Below are positions 12,276 through 24,134 of a stretch of DNA of 64,000 bases, one piece after another (position 1 is the stretch's first letter; every line of letters starts with the position of its first letter). The translations under genes were made by a program, and so were the position numbers. The stretch is from positions 253,222,812 through 253,286,811 of the forward strand of contig NC_134531.1 in NCBI RefSeq assembly GCF_050624435.1. The letters run 5' to 3'. The stretch is from Tenrec ecaudatus (taxonomy: Eukaryota > Chordata > Mammalia > Afrosoricida > Tenrecidae). A model generated the notes under the pieces. That model worked only from the letters and a program-made list of their open reading frames with translations, had not been told where the DNA came from and did no database searches.

Positions 12276-12804
12276 TCTGGAGGAAATCAAATTGAACTCA
12301 CTGATGAGGAGAATGGAGCGGAAAGACAAAGAAGAAGTTAAGGAAACATCATGAGCAAGTTCATTAAGTTCAGTTTGAACTGAATGCAAAGACCAATGAG
12401 GTGATGTCCATGGCCAAGTACCCTGAACGGAGAGGAAGAAAACAAGGGGAAGGGAGACAAAGGCAGAACGTGGAGTATTTGAAATAGCAAAACATGGAAA
12501 ATGGATTTTGTTTGAAAAATAATGAAGGATCATTAAATATTCTTCAGCATGGGCGTATTGTTTCTGCCATTTATTCAACACGTATTTATTGAGCACTAAA
12601 AAGGGTTTGACAGTATTCAAGATAATGAAAAAATAATAATAAACAAATTCAAAAACTTCCTCCCTTCTTAAATATATGTGCTAATGTGGTGGTAGAATAG
12701 GGCTGATCGTTTATACTTGTACCACAAATAAATATAGCATATTTAGGAGTAATTAGTTAAGTATTAAAGGCAAAAGAGGAAGAGTAAACCTAGGGTGAAC
12801 AGAA
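12276..12804. other. Intergenic, nothing recognised
   Basis: A 128-codon minus-strand open frame (12234-12620) has no recognisable motif and no supporting context. I see no gene. Confidence 0.4.
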
Positions 12805-12915
12805 GGAGCTTTGGTGGCATAGTGGTTATGCATTGGACTGCTAATTGCAAGGTCAACAGTTCAAAAGCACCAGTTTCTCTGTAGGAGAAATATGAGGCTT
12901 TGTACTCCCTTAGAT
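12805..12915 (+). mobile_element. AfroSINE (tRNA-derived SINE), partial
   Basis: It begins 'GGAGCTTTGGTGGCATAGTG' and continues through 'GACTGCTAATTGCAAGGTC' and 'CAGTTCAAAAGCACCAG'. This is the tRNA-like head with degenerate A and B boxes of the AfroSINE family, which is restricted to Afrotheria. The 3' half is missing or too diverged. It is the best lineage marker in this part of the window. Confidence 0.88.
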
Positions 12916-12949
12916 ATGTTTAAATTTGTTCTTGTTTTTAATATTTTCT

Positions 12950-13250
12950 GCTTCCTCTTTGAGGTTTTTCTACATTTGACGTACCATTTTGTTAGTTTGC
13001 TGTTGTCATTTTGTATATATTTTTTGTATCAGAATCCGAACACGTAAATCTACAGAGACAGTAACTGGCTTAATGATTCTTGGGTGTATGGAAGGGGAGG
13101 GCTCTGGGAAATGGGAAGCTAATAACATTTAGTGAAAGAAAGAAGAAAGTGTTCCGAAATTGACTGTGGTGATGATTGTACAACTTTCTTATATAACAGA
13201 CTATAGAATTGCATGATATGTGGATTAAGTGCCAATAAAACAGGTTTTTT
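12950..13250 (+). mobile_element. Old L1 3' end
   Basis: It contains the terminal L1 pattern 'GATGATTGTACAACTTTC', 'GAATTGCATGATATGTGG' and 'GTGCCAATAAAACAGG', followed by an A-rich tail at about 13245-13265. It is non-coding. Confidence 0.65.
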
Positions 13251-13254
13251 TAAA

Positions 13255-14335
13255 AAGAAAGAAAATAGAGGAAAGAACTTGGAGACAAAGGACATTTATA
13301 GAGGTCTAAAAACAGGCATGCATATATGTAAATACAGTTATATACAAGGACAGGGGAATAGAGCTATGTACATATATTTATTTATTTATTTATAAAGTAT
13401 TACAGTAGCAGATGGACATTGGGCATCTACTCAAGGACTCCCACAACACAAGACCAATTTTTCTACTAACATGGCACTCTGTGATGTTCACATTCCTTGA
13501 CACAATCTCTGAAGACAAAATGGGTGCATAAGCAAATGTGGTGACGAAAGCTGATGGTGCCCAACTATCAAAAGATATAACATCTGGGGTCTTACAGGCT
13601 TGAAGATAAACAAGCAGCCATGTAGCTGGAAGCAGCAAAGCCCACATGGAAGAAGCACACCAGCCTGTGTGATCATGAGGCGTTGATGGGCTCAGGTATC
13701 AAAGACACAAAACAAACAAACAATAAAAAAAACATATCAATGGAAATGAGGGGGAGGGCAGAGTAGAGACCAAAAGTCCATCAGTAGTCAATTGCATACC
13801 CCCTGTTAGAAGAGCCACAAGGGAGAGAAGAGCCATTCAGGATGCAGTATAGCACCGACGAAACACATAACCTTCTTCTAGTTCTTTAATGCTCCCCCCC
13901 CTACCACATGCACACACCATCATGATCCCAATTCTATATTATAAATCTGACTAGACCAGAACATGTATACTGGTACAGAAAAGAGCTCACAAAACAGGGA
14001 ATCCAGAGTGGATAAACCCCTCAGGAGCAATAAGGGACCAGCGATACTAGAGGGTAACCTATCACAATGATCAACATATGGCCCCCACCCCAGGGTGATG
14101 AACAGCAGAAAAGTAAGTGAAATGAGACACGGGTCGGTGTAAGAAAAGAAAAAAAATTATAAATTATCAAGGGAAAAAGGGTAAGGCTGGGGTTGAAAAT
14201 GAAGAACTGATGCCAGGGGCTCAAGTAGAAAGAAATTTTTTGAAAAATATGAGAACATATGTACAGATATGTTTGACATAATGGAAATATATGGATTGTG
14301 ATAAGAGCTGTAAGAGCCCCCAATAAAAACAACCA
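13255..14335 (+). mobile_element. L1 3' UTR fragment, younger subfamily
   Basis: It shares the ordered 3' UTR blocks of the full-length plus-strand L1 at 53500-54830: 'AGCAGATGGACATTGGGC', the module with 'GAAAGCTGATGGTGCCCA' and 'GAAGCAGCAAAGCCCACATG', and the terminus 'GGATTGTGATAAGAGCTG' plus 'CCCCCAATAAAAACAACC' at 14320. Only one copy of the 3' UTR module is present here. Confidence 0.8.
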
Positions 14336-14607
14336 CATAGGAAAGCGTTTCAGTCTCAGAAACCTTAGAATCAGTTCTAGCTTTTTCTAGGGTTGTGTGG
14401 ATCAGAATTGACCTGATAGAAGGGAGGGTGAATAGAAAATAGGAAAGTAAATTCCCTAGTTCAATTTGTCTAGATAATAAAGTCAATGTTTTTCTTGTCA
14501 GGGTTTGAAGGACATGAAAACAAATTCATTCCAAAGTGTGAAGAAATGCAAAACCCTAGCTGAACTCATCATACCTTTTTTGCCCAAATCAAAATTAATT
14601 TTCATAA

Positions 14608-15092
14608 ACCACCTCCTCAACCTACCTCATGCTACGACCCTTTAACACAGTTCCTCATGTTGTGGTGACCCCCTACCATAAAATTATTTTCATTGCTACT
14701 TCATAACTCTCATTTTGCTACTGTTATGATTCATAATGTAAATATCTGATAAGCAGGATGTATTTTCATTGTTACAAATTGAGCATAATTAAAGCATAGT
14801 GATTCATCACAAAAAATATGTAATTATATATTGTGACATATTTATTTCTAATGACAAATAAATGAAATGCTGTCTTGAAGCATGGTGTAGCATGGATATC
14901 AGTCTTCACGCAGGGTACTCATCTGTGGGCGTATCTGCATGTGTGCGGACCCACCTGGAGACAGATAGAGGACTGGTGTCTCAGTTCCTAAGACCATTGG
15001 AAATATGTGTTTTCTGATGGTCTTAGGTGACCCCTGTAGAAGGGGTCCTTCTATCCCCAAAGGGGTCGCGATCCACATGTTGAGAACCACTG
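14608..15092 (+). mobile_element. Non-autonomous hAT element, SPIN/URR1-like
   Basis: The right end reads 'GGGGTCGCGATCCACATG' then 'TTGAGAACCACTG', the inverted-repeat end of the SPIN/URR1 hAT group. The left part reads 'CTCAACCTACCTCATGCTAC', 'GACCCTTTAACACAGTTCC' and 'TCATGTTGTGGTGACCCCC', again the expected order. The left terminal repeat is degraded, so the exact start and the 8-bp target duplication are not visible. There is no transposase frame. SPIN elements are known to have entered several tetrapod genomes horizontally, including tenrec. Family assignment is from recognition, not search. Confidence 0.78.
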
Positions 15093-15096
15093 TTCT

Positions 15097-15113
15097 GGGG
15101 GGGGGGGGGGGGG
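15097..15113 (+). repeat. Poly-G run (17)
   Basis: An uninterrupted run of 17 guanines begins four bases after the right end of the hAT element. It may be a mutable tract or an assembly weak spot. Confidence 0.9.
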
Positions 15114-16229
15114 ATGTCAAAGCAGTCTGAAACTTTTCCCTGCTCATTTTACATTATGTGTAAAAAATGATGACAAAACAAACAAAAAATGATGACAAGG
15201 ATTTTTAAATTAGATGAGCTATGCAAGAATAAGAAAAATGAATGTTACAAACTTTAGTGAGGGTCATTTGCTTTAACGTCAATGACCTACTGAGCATCTT
15301 TAATTACTGCCACGTGGTTTCTGTGTTTGGAAGGCTGAATCTCCCCACTGAAATATACTGATGTAAATTCAAGAAAATCCCTTTAGAATTGGATGCAAAA
15401 TGAAATTTGCTCTGCAATTATAATCACTGACCTATTACCAGTCTCCAAGACTTTCGTCCTTTAATCCCAAAAGTTTTAAATCCAAGATTTACACTGAGAA
15501 ATTCTGCTAGTCCTAACATCATAAGGCAAGTAACAAGCCGTTTATTAGTCCTATTTAAAAAAAACAGGTAAGGGGAAATATCCTAACTTACTTTTAATAT
15601 TGATATCCAAAACTATTTACTGTTATTTCCATTAGTATTAGAGCTCAGCTCAGTGGTTATTTTTCTAGCTGTTGTCTACATTGCAGGGATATGGAAGCTA
15701 GGATTGGACAGAATACTCTCATTTAGTTTGGCTTTTCCTAATTACAAGGTAGAATTTAAAAATATACGTATGAGAGCACACAATGATTCCATTAAATAAT
15801 TCAGATGCATATATTTAAAATATTTCTAATTTAGCTGAATAATTTAATGTCTTATTATTTAATATTTTAAAGTAAACAAAATATTTAGCCTTTGTCTTCA
15901 TTTTTATATTTTCATAAGTTAATTTCAATATTGTGGAATAAGTTCTTTTGACTATAGAGGTTACATGATTAGTATCTTCAGTTGAGACAGCCTACTGCTA
16001 TCCCTAGATAAAAAGAGAAATAATCTTTTAACAACAAATAAAATTTGTTCTGAAAATTCCTCAAAAGTGCTCCTCTTATTCAAAGGGCTAGAAACTAAAG
16101 TATAAAGGCAAACTTACTTTAATATTTTAACTTACAAACTATTGTAATATAATTCAGAAAATATTATCCTTTTCAAGCAAACAAATAGAGTAGATAAGCT
16201 TGCAAAAAATGATTAAAGTATTCTGTAGA
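15114..16229. other. Intergenic, nothing recognised
   Basis: AT-rich single-copy-looking sequence with no supported gene. Confidence 0.5.
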
Positions 16230-16377
16230 CTTTGAGTTTACTCCGACCCATATGGGGTTTCCAAGGTTTTAGAAATCTTAACAAGAGCAGCCTCATCTTT
16301 CTCCAGTTTGTGGATTTGATCTGCCAACCTTGTGGTTGTAATCCAATGCTTAACCAAAGAATGCAACTAGGGTTCCT
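16230..16377 (-). mobile_element. AfroSINE, antisense
   Basis: The plus strand reads 'CTCCGACCCATATGGGGTTT', 'CCTTGTGGTTGTAATCCAATGC' in part, and ends 'AACTAGGGTTCC'. This is the reverse complement of the AfroSINE body and tRNA head. It is diverged but colinear over about 150 bp. Confidence 0.8.
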
Positions 16378-18060
16378 TGGTGGATATAATAATGTCAATA
16401 AATTGTATACCTGAAAAATCTTGAATTGGCAAATGTTATATGACATGTGTTTTTACAGCAATGAAAATGAAGTTAGTTAAAATAATACTAAGACACCATT
16501 TTTCTCAAATAGTTTTCAAAAATTTCCTCCATTGGCTCTTCTTTAAAGTAAATAATTTCAATTTTCAAAGGTCAAAGATTACCACTAGTATCACTGGATC
16601 ATCATGAAAAGAAATCACTTGTCCCAGGTGATAAAGCTAGACCAAAGATTTAGATGAATTCTGTCTCTGTACCATAGAATTTTACAACTGCTTTCCCAGA
16701 AGTATAAGCCACAGTTCATCTCAAAATGCTTACAATGTAATAAAGAAATTGGTATACACATAAAAAATCAATGCAGATTAAACAAGACAGATTCTAGATT
16801 ACATTGGGTATACAACATATATACTTAAAGGCTCAGAAAATGGAGCTCTATGTGAACTGGGTGATTTAGTAAAAACTTTATTAAGTGGTATTATATATAG
16901 ATTATGCCTTAATTAAAGCTTATAGATATTTGGTCAAATGCAAACATATATACTTGGATCAATTATTTATAAGTTATAGTGACATGAAGAGAGTCTGTGT
17001 ACACGGAAATGAGCTTGGCCCTGGAGTTGAATAATGGGTGAACACAGAGAGAACAAGTTATGAGTGGCGACTATGGTGAAAAAGATAAGTGTGGATGGGG
17101 GTTCAGGCAACCATAAATGTCATTTTGAAGAATGTGAATTTATCTTAGAAAAAACTAATATTGAAATATTCTTGGCAACAGAACTTTCCTTCTGGCAGCA
17201 TTATTAAGTAGTGATCACTGAATTCCAATACAGGTAAATTGACCTAGAAATGATTAGGAGAATTTGACCTTAAATAAGAAATTGAACAATATGGAGCGCT
17301 TCTCTGATACAGAGTAGCGGTCTGTATCAGAACAAACTATAGAGGCTACATCATGAAAGTCTACCAAATCTCATCAGTTAACCATAGTTATTAGAGTTTG
17401 GTCGGCAAGCTTCAGACTAGAACACAGGTGAGCCTTGTGACTAGAAACAGGATGTATTCGGAAGAAGACAATAATATTCTAGTCACATGTAGGCTCAGAA
17501 AATTTTCTCTAGAATAGAACGAGTTAATAAAGCATAGTAAGGAAATCAGTACGTATTTAGTTTCCTAGTTTTCAAATGCAATTTTCTTCAGAGGCTTCAT
17601 CTAAATATGTAATGATCTTTGTGAACTTTCTAAAGTATAATTTAACAAATATAAAATATCTACTCAACTGTGATAGTATGTAAAAAAGTTTGCTCAGTGG
17701 AAAAATATCTATATACAAGAAAATGGATTTTAAAAATACTTTATGGATGATCACTACAAGAACTGACACCGAAATACTGAAGAACACTGAATCAATAGCA
17801 GTTTCCAGTTATCCATTCTGCCCATATGGATTTATAAGTACAAATCTTTCGTTAAAAGCATTTACCATGAATTATCAACGCATAGATGTGATCTTAAGCT
17901 TTACCCTTTGAGTCATGTAAGGTGAAACTTTGGGAAAACAAATATCTTTTAAGATAGAACAGGAAACTTGAAGAAGGGGCACTGCACCTGTTGTCCCAGA
18001 GAAATTTGAAGGAAAAATTATGTGTATGTTCTACATTAAAATCTTCTTTCTCCATAATCC
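16378..18060. other. Upstream region of the olfactory receptor
   Basis: AT-rich DNA without recognised coding content. Any 5' non-coding exon and promoter of the receptor would lie here or further upstream, but I cannot place them from sequence alone. Confidence 0.4.
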
Positions 18061-18072
18061 CAATTTTAACAG
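18048..18072 (+). promoter_or_regulatory. Probable splice acceptor before the receptor coding exon
   Basis: A pyrimidine-containing tract ends in 'CCAATTTTAACAG', giving an AG at 18071-18072 nine bases before the ATG. Mammalian olfactory receptor genes usually splice a 5' untranslated exon to the coding exon just upstream of the start, so this is a plausible acceptor. Confidence 0.5.
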
Positions 18073-18081
18073 AAAGAAGAC

Positions 18082-19020
18082 ATGACTGGGGTTAACTACT
18101 CCTTGACAGCTGACTTTATCCTCATAGGATTTACTGATCGCCCAGATCTGAAGACCCTGCTGTTTGTGGTGTTTTTTGTTGTCTATCTGATCACCATGGT
18201 GGGCAATCTTGGGTTGGTGGTGTTGATTTCCATGGAGCGCCGTCTGCACACACCCATGTACATCTTCCTGGGCAACCTAGCTCTGATGGATTCCTTCTGT
18301 TCCTCTTCCATCACCCCAAAGATGTTACAGAACTTCTTTTCTGAGGACAGAATGATTTCCCTCCATGAATGCATGGTCCAGTTTTATTTTCTCTGCCTTG
18401 CTGAAACTGCAGACTGCTTTCTCCTGGCAGGAATGGCCTATGACCGCTATGTGGCCATATGCAGACCACTGCAGTACCACACCATGATGTCAAAGCAACT
18501 TTGCTATCAGATGACCATTGGAGCCTATATAGCTGGGAACCTGCATTCCATGATCCATGTAGGGTTTTTATTTAGGCTAACCTTCTGTGGGTCTCATCAG
18601 ATCAATCACTTTTTTTGTGATGTTCTTCCATTATACAGACTCTCCTGTATTGATCCTTATCTCAATGAACTGATGATCCTTATATTTTCAGGATCAGTTC
18701 AAGTCTCCACTATTACCGTAGTCTTAATCTCTTATCTTTGCATACTTTACACCATTTTCCAAATGAACTCCAAAAAGGGAAGAGTCAAGGCCTTATCTAC
18801 TTGTGCATCTCACTTTCTCTCTATCTCAATTTTCTATGGCTCTCTTCTCATCATGTACATCCGGCCAAGCTCAGTTACAGATGGGGATAAAGATATACCA
18901 ATTGCTATATTTTATACTCTAGTAATCCCTTTATTAAACCCTTTTATCTATAGTCTAAGAAATAAGGAAATAATAAGCGTTATGAAAAAATTATTAAGAA
19001 GAGAAACCATATCAATCTGA
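18082..19020 (+). CDS. Olfactory receptor, OR5K-like, intact
   Basis: A complete 312-residue, single-exon class II odorant receptor, a Gαolf-coupled seven-helix GPCR of olfactory sensory neuron cilia. Visible hallmarks are: an N-glycosylation site N5-Y-S near the N-terminus; 'GN' in helix 1; '[14 protein letters not shown]' in helix 2; the conserved extracellular Cys97; '[10 protein letters not shown]' at 118-127; 'KALSTCASH' at the start of helix 6; and '[12 protein letters not shown]' at 283-294. Length is typical. Wording such as '[15 protein letters not shown]', '[15 protein letters not shown]' and '[16 protein letters not shown]' matches the OR5K subfamily as I know it, which in human lies in an OR5 cluster on 3q. 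No stops, frameshifts or missing motifs are seen. I leave the symbol blank because the exact orthologue cannot be settled without a tree. Confidence 0.95.
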   Translation: MTGVNYSLTADFILIGFTDRPDLKTLLFVVFFVVYLITMVGNLGLVVLISMERRLHTPMYIFLGNLALMDSFCSSSITPKMLQNFFSEDRMISLHECMVQFYFLCLAETADCFLLAGMAYDRYVAICRPLQYHTMMSKQLCYQMTIGAYIAGNLHSMIHVGFLFRLTFCGSHQINHFFCDVLPLYRLSCIDPYLNELMILIFSGSVQVSTITVVLISYLCILYTIFQMNSKKGRVKALSTCASHFLSISIFYGSLLIMYIRPSSVTDGDKDIPIAIFYTLVIPLLNPFIYSLRNKEIISVMKKLLRRETISI

Positions 19021-19281
19021 AACAAATAACCCCTGTGACTAATTGATTTTTGATTAAACTTCTTTCAAAGTCAAGAGACAGAGAAACTGAATATGAGGAC
19101 TTTGTAAATCAAATAGTAAAGAGGAGTTTGAATCATAAAATATATAAATGTTTAAATAAGTTCTTAAAAGAAGTGTTCTGCTAAATGTATTTCAAAATCT
19201 AAAACCTAACTACTTATAGGAGGGAACTGAATTACTACTTTTAAAGGAGAATTAGAAAACATTACATATTTTCATGTATTC

Positions 19282-19287
19282 AATAAA
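19282..19287 (+). promoter_or_regulatory. Candidate polyadenylation signal for the receptor
   Basis: AATAAA lies about 260 bases after the stop codon; a second AATAAA is at 19423-19428. Either could end the receptor transcript. In AT-rich DNA such hexamers are frequent, so this is weak. Confidence 0.3.
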
Positions 19288-19289
19288 TT

Positions 19290-20039
19290 CTAGAAATATA
19301 CTGGGTATATATGAGTAGCCTTCATTTAGCATGATTGAAAATATTTGGGATCCCTAGTCATAATCTTACAATCTCACACACATATATTCTCATATATTAT
19401 TTAAGCTATATCCTCTATTAGAAATAAAGTATGCATTTGAATTTGATCCTTAAATTTCTTTGCATGGTTCAAGAGTTCATACATATGTATATATACAAGA
19501 AATATATAAAATGTGGCTATTTATGGCAAATGATTTGTCAATGTATCATTAATATCAATATTTGCTTGCAATATTTATTTTGTTAAAATTTTAATTAGAT
19601 CTATTAATTTGTTTACATATAGCTTATGTTATGCTTATTTGTTTAGAGTTCTTTTTAGTAATTTGAGGTCTGATATTAACTGACATTTTCCCCATTTTTT
19701 TTCATCTTCATCTCCTCTTCCTGTTTTCTCTTTTTGCATTGTTATTTAAATATTTTCACTTGACTCTTGATATTTGATGTAACTTTTGGGGGGGCCTAAT
19801 AATAATAAGTCACAGATTCATTTCATTTCAATAAACATTCAAGACTAAAATAAATAATGCTTAAATCTCAAGAATTCTAGATCTTCCTGAGGGGGAAAAA
19901 ATTGTAAAGCAGATAAAATTTTAATTAAAAATATTTTAAAATTTGATCAAATATGAATATAATTAAAAGGTTAATTTTAGACCAAGAACCAATAGATAGA
20001 TCAGTGTGTAAATTGAGTTAACAGATGTAAATTTTTGTA
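19290..20039. other. Intergenic, nothing recognised
   Basis: Very AT-rich; no supported gene. Confidence 0.5.
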
Positions 20040-20205
20040 AAAAATTTTGAGGACAAAAAGAGGAGCTGATACCTAGGGCTCAAACAGAAAGTAAATGTTT
20101 AGAAAATAATGATGGCAACATATGTACACAAACACTTGATACAATTGATCTATGGTTTGTTATAAAAGTTGTAAGAGCTCCAATAAATATTTTAATAAAC
20201 AAAAC
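20040..20205 (+). mobile_element. L1 3' terminal fragment
   Basis: It reads 'AGAGGAGCTGATACCTAGGG', 'ACACTTGATACAATTGATC' and 'GTTGTAAGAGCTCCAATAAA', the last part of the afrotherian L1 3' UTR also present at 54700-54830 and 58320-58460. It is strongly 5'-truncated. Confidence 0.7.
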
Positions 20206-21519
20206 ATTTTTGTGTTAAATTATTACAATAAATCAATAAAGAAAGGATTGTTTAATATATGGTCCTGTGTCCAATGGATAGCTATTTAATTGTTCCACTT
20301 GTGTTAAAATCTATATGCTTCTTTCATTCAAAGATTATTCATAAACGTAATCTGTATTTTCCTTTATTCAGCGCATGAATTTTTCTATACAGCACTTTAA
20401 TTTGACCAGAATTCAGTTACAAGGTTTTGAATAATTGGTTACGAGTGAGAATGAGAAGAACATCTCCTCTTCCTCTCTCATCACATCCAATTTTCATACG
20501 ATGGCAGCTCCATCTCTAAAGCACAGGTTGTCCTACTAAGGATGTTCCAGTTAGAACAAACTGCACACACAGCTGTCTGATTTTCTTTAATAATCTCATT
20601 AGTAATATCTACTACATTCAATGGTGCAGGGCATAATTAACTAATGCTATCCTTCTCATACAAACCCCTAAACACAAATGAAAATTTCATTTTAAAAGAC
20701 AGTAATATTTAAAATATAATAATAGTGGAAACAGGAAAAACAGCAGAGATATTTGCATTATGCTAGACCAACTTAGAGAGGAATCAACTTAGAAACACTG
20801 GATTAAAGATAAAAATTTTATATATGAATTTTATTTCTCAATAAGCTCAATCAGGCTTAAGATGGTTGGTAAGCAATGATACGAGCCATTTAATCTAAAT
20901 CTAATGAACTGAGGTGAGGGAAAAAGAGAGAACTCATGACGTCCAGGGAGAAGAGATGGAAGTGGAGCACATCATTATGACACTAGATCACTGTGTTGAG
21001 AACCTTCTGGAAGACTGAGAAAGAGTGTGCATTGCAGCACCCGAGAGATGGCAAGAGGTAGCAGAATATGATGGGTTGCAGAAACAGCAGAACCAGGAAA
21101 TTGGCAGATGATACAGTAGGCTTGCAGACCCTCAGAGAGATAAGAGTTCAGTGGCTTCAGGCAGAGACGTGCTGGCAGAGTGTGTGCATATGGGCAGTTG
21201 GTGAAGCTGGGTTTGGTGATCCATGATGCTATGCCAAAGTTTAATGTGTGAATAGGCTACCTCTGGACAATTCTCAGTAGGGCAGAGGCTGACAGGTCAT
21301 GGGCTGAAGATTACAGAAGGACCTATCTGTAGATGCCATTAAAATGAAGTAATCTTGATAGAAGAACTGTATACTGAGTATTCCTGAGCACTAACTGCAA
21401 ATTCTAACTTATTGTTTCTTTACACAAAATAGTAAGGAGAAATAAAGAAAGGACTGAGAGCCAAGGAAATTTAACTATGTCAAAGTAATCTTTTTACATT
21501 ATTAATCAATGAAAAATAA
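20206..21519. other. Intergenic, nothing recognised
   Basis: No convincing coding frame. The stretch 20900-21340 is less AT-rich and has purine-rich, repeat-like text, but I cannot name it. Confidence 0.4.
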
Positions 21520-21995
21520 TTACCCCTTTAAAGGTTTTTTTATGATTATGAAATCAAAATAAATCAGAAGGACCCAAATTAGGGCTATGAGGAAGATGCT
21601 AAATGATTTGTAATTGAACTTTTCACAAGTTGCCCTTATTTTAAAAAAAGAATTAGCATGAATACTGGAGAAGAACTCTCGGATGAAAGTTTTGCTAGAG
21701 ACATCTTTGGCTGAGGCTTTAGCTACCTTTCTGGAATCACTTATATTAAGCAAATGATACTGCTGTTCTTTGGTCCTATAGAAAGTCAACAAGCAGAATG
21801 CCCTGAGCATCACATCGCCATGACCTTTGTTCTTGACCAGGTCACTATTGAATCACTTCCACATTTTCGTAGACATTGCTTTGATTGTCCATTGAGTTCA
21901 AGACTGTGTTGATACAACTCCTTGAACCAGTTGAAATGTTCTTGGTGCTGGCTGTTGTGGCTTCTGCTAATCATTTCTCTTCTTCCATAAAACAC
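21520..21995 (-). pseudogene. Unrecognised antisense coding-like stretch
   Basis: Two abutting minus-strand frames (21810-21995 and 21520-21813) read as plausible protein. The second ends in a strongly hydrophobic C-terminal segment ('IFLIALIWVLLIYFDFIII') followed by KK, like a tail-anchored membrane protein. The frames differ, so if they once formed one gene it is broken. I do not recognise the protein. It could be a processed pseudogene, an old transposase, or chance in AT-rich DNA. No poly(A) or flanking duplication was found. Confidence 0.3.
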
Positions 21996-22399
21996 AGACC
22001 AGCTTTTTCCTCAAAATTTGATGTAGATATTCTGCCCCTGTGGGCTTCAACATTAACATTCTCTCATCCCTTAAAACAAGTTATCCATTTATAAACTTCT
22101 GGATGTTAAAAAACATTATCACTATAAACTTTTGTAACATCAATGATTTCACCACTAAATTTGATGTTAGTTCTTACTTCAGAGTTAGCAGAATTCATGT
22201 TGCTCAAGTAGGGGCTCTTTTTGAATGGGTGTGTTATTCTTCTTAGTATACATTCTGTTGAAACATATTATAATGTTAGTATAAGTTTATTTTGCTGGAA
22301 AATTAAAAAAATTAGTCCATCCATTTTTTCATAGTATGTATTTTGCAAGAATGTTTTGAAGGTCCCTCTTATAAACATATATAAAACCAAAACCTCACT

Positions 22400-22595
22400 T
22401 CCATTAATTTAGTCACTGTGACCCTAGAGGGTAGGTTAGAACTACTACTGTGGGTTCCCAAATTTGTAGTAATTTTATCAGAGTAGGAAGCCTCATCTTT
22501 TACACAAAGTTTCTGGTGATTTTGAACTGCTGAGTGCATGGTTAGCAGCCCAATATATTACCTACTACACCACCAAGGTACTTCAAGCATACTCA
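22400..22595 (-). mobile_element. AfroSINE, antisense
   Basis: The plus strand reads 'GTGACCCTAGAGGGTAGG', 'GGTGATTTTGAACTGCTGAG' and 'GGTTAGCAGCCCAATATATT', ending 'CACCACCAAGGTACTTC'. This is the reverse complement of the SINE 3' body, B box and head. It is nearly full length but diverged. Confidence 0.8.
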
Positions 22596-23448
22596 TATTA
22601 AATTTTTTTTTGATTCACCCACAATAATTATTATACACTGGGTATCAATTTGCGAGGTTATAAAAATATCTGTTTTACCTTAAATGGATCAATCCTATGG
22701 TGGTTTGCTAGCAGCAATATTCTGTTTGTCAAGTTCATTCTACTCGTATTGCTTGAAAATATAGCTTAGCTGTATGTGAAATGCTTGGCTCACATTTTAT
22801 CCTTAATTTTATTGAAAATATTGATGTATAGTGATCTTGTTGAGAAATCAAGGCAAATCAGACATCTGCTTTGAAAATTAAATTTGGTTTCTGAACTAAT
22901 TCTGCATTGTGACTTTCCTTTATCTTAAAATTCGCTTTATTTCCTTTACTTCACGAAGGATATTGGCCCAGGCAGACACACTACAAGGAACCTCTATAAT
23001 AGGGGTATAGGGGTAGCAACTTTCTACCTGTGGGCTGCATCATTAAGATCAGCTAACATCTCACACCTCACCAAGGGGAAGCTATTCTAGCCATCACATT
23101 AGGGGTAAGTAAATCAAACATTTGGCCAAATGTAGAAGGCTAATTTTTAAGTCGATATTTTTGTATGGTGCATGAATGATGATCAAAGTATCCAAATGGC
23201 TTCAGAAAAAGTACTTTCCACCCCTGCTCTACAACAAAGTCACAAGAGCATAAATTCATCAAGTACAGATGACAATTTGGGTACCCAATTTCAGGGGAAA
23301 GAATAGAGAAGTGGCTTCAATGGTGACTAGAAAAATAACTGACTAAAACTGGCCAAAGAAGAGACAGAAAGGTGATACAAGATGGGCAGGTGAATTGTCA
23401 GCTACCCTGATGAAGAATGGCCATCTTGAGCTTTACATAAAAAATCCC

Positions 23449-23525
23449 CTGTGGAGTGTTAGGTGGTTGCAAACTGCTGACCTTTGGGTTAGCAGCCCAC
23501 TGTGTAGCACAGTACACCACAGAGA
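23449..23525 (-). mobile_element. AfroSINE head fragment, antisense
   Basis: The plus strand has 'GTTGCAAACTGCTGACCTTTG' in part, then 'GGTTAGCAGCCCACTGTG' and 'ACAGTACACCACAGAG'. This is the reverse complement of the tRNA-like head only. It abuts the retroposon-like block that follows. Confidence 0.7.
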
Positions 23526-24130
23526 AAAGGAGGCGATGAAATCCATTGATCCACAGAAACAATTAGTCCGGTGGACTATGGGCCTTACCAACATCCATAT
23601 CCACAATCCTCAGAGCAGAAGAACTGGATGCTGCCTGGCTATCACTACAACGGCTCTGCACAGAGTCACATAAAACGCTTCGTATTAAAGAAAATGTGGA
23701 GCAAAATCAAAATCATAGAAAAGATCAGGATCCTTATTTCCATAGAGAATAGTAGGACTCGACTCCTAACTCTATGACTAGTACTTTGTATACCCTTCAG
23801 CGTGGAACCAAAATCACCCCTGTGGCTCAGTCTTCAACCAAACAATAGGCAGGTCTACAAAGGTGACAGTAAGATTAGTGTGGTACACTCATTAAAATAA
23901 TTAAGCATTTAAGATCCAAAAGGTGGCACTTACCCAAGGACCAAGTTGAGAGTGTTTTGAAGGCAGAATGGGAACAGGAAACACAGAAAGGAAATGGGAT
24001 GAGTGCTAGTTCGCTGAGAGGATTACAGTGAATGAAATGAAACACAGTGTGTGCGAATTGATTGACGTAAGAATGATGATTTGCTTTGTGAACTTTTACT
24101 CAATTCCCGATTAAAAATTTTTTTTTCAAG
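23526..24130 (+). mobile_element. Unassigned retroposon-like block with A/T-rich end
   Basis: A 600-bp block has no usable frame and ends 'CAATTCCCGATTAAAAATT' plus a T-run. The text ('CAATTAGTCCGGTGGACTAT', 'GAAGAACTGGATGCTGCCTG') has the feel of an old dispersed retroposon tail next to the AfroSINE head. I cannot name the family. Confidence 0.4.
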
Positions 24131-24134
24131 AAAG

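Noticed and set aside
12234-12620. 128-codon minus-strand frame
   Set aside because: No motif, no conservation clue, and it overlaps an RTE tail.
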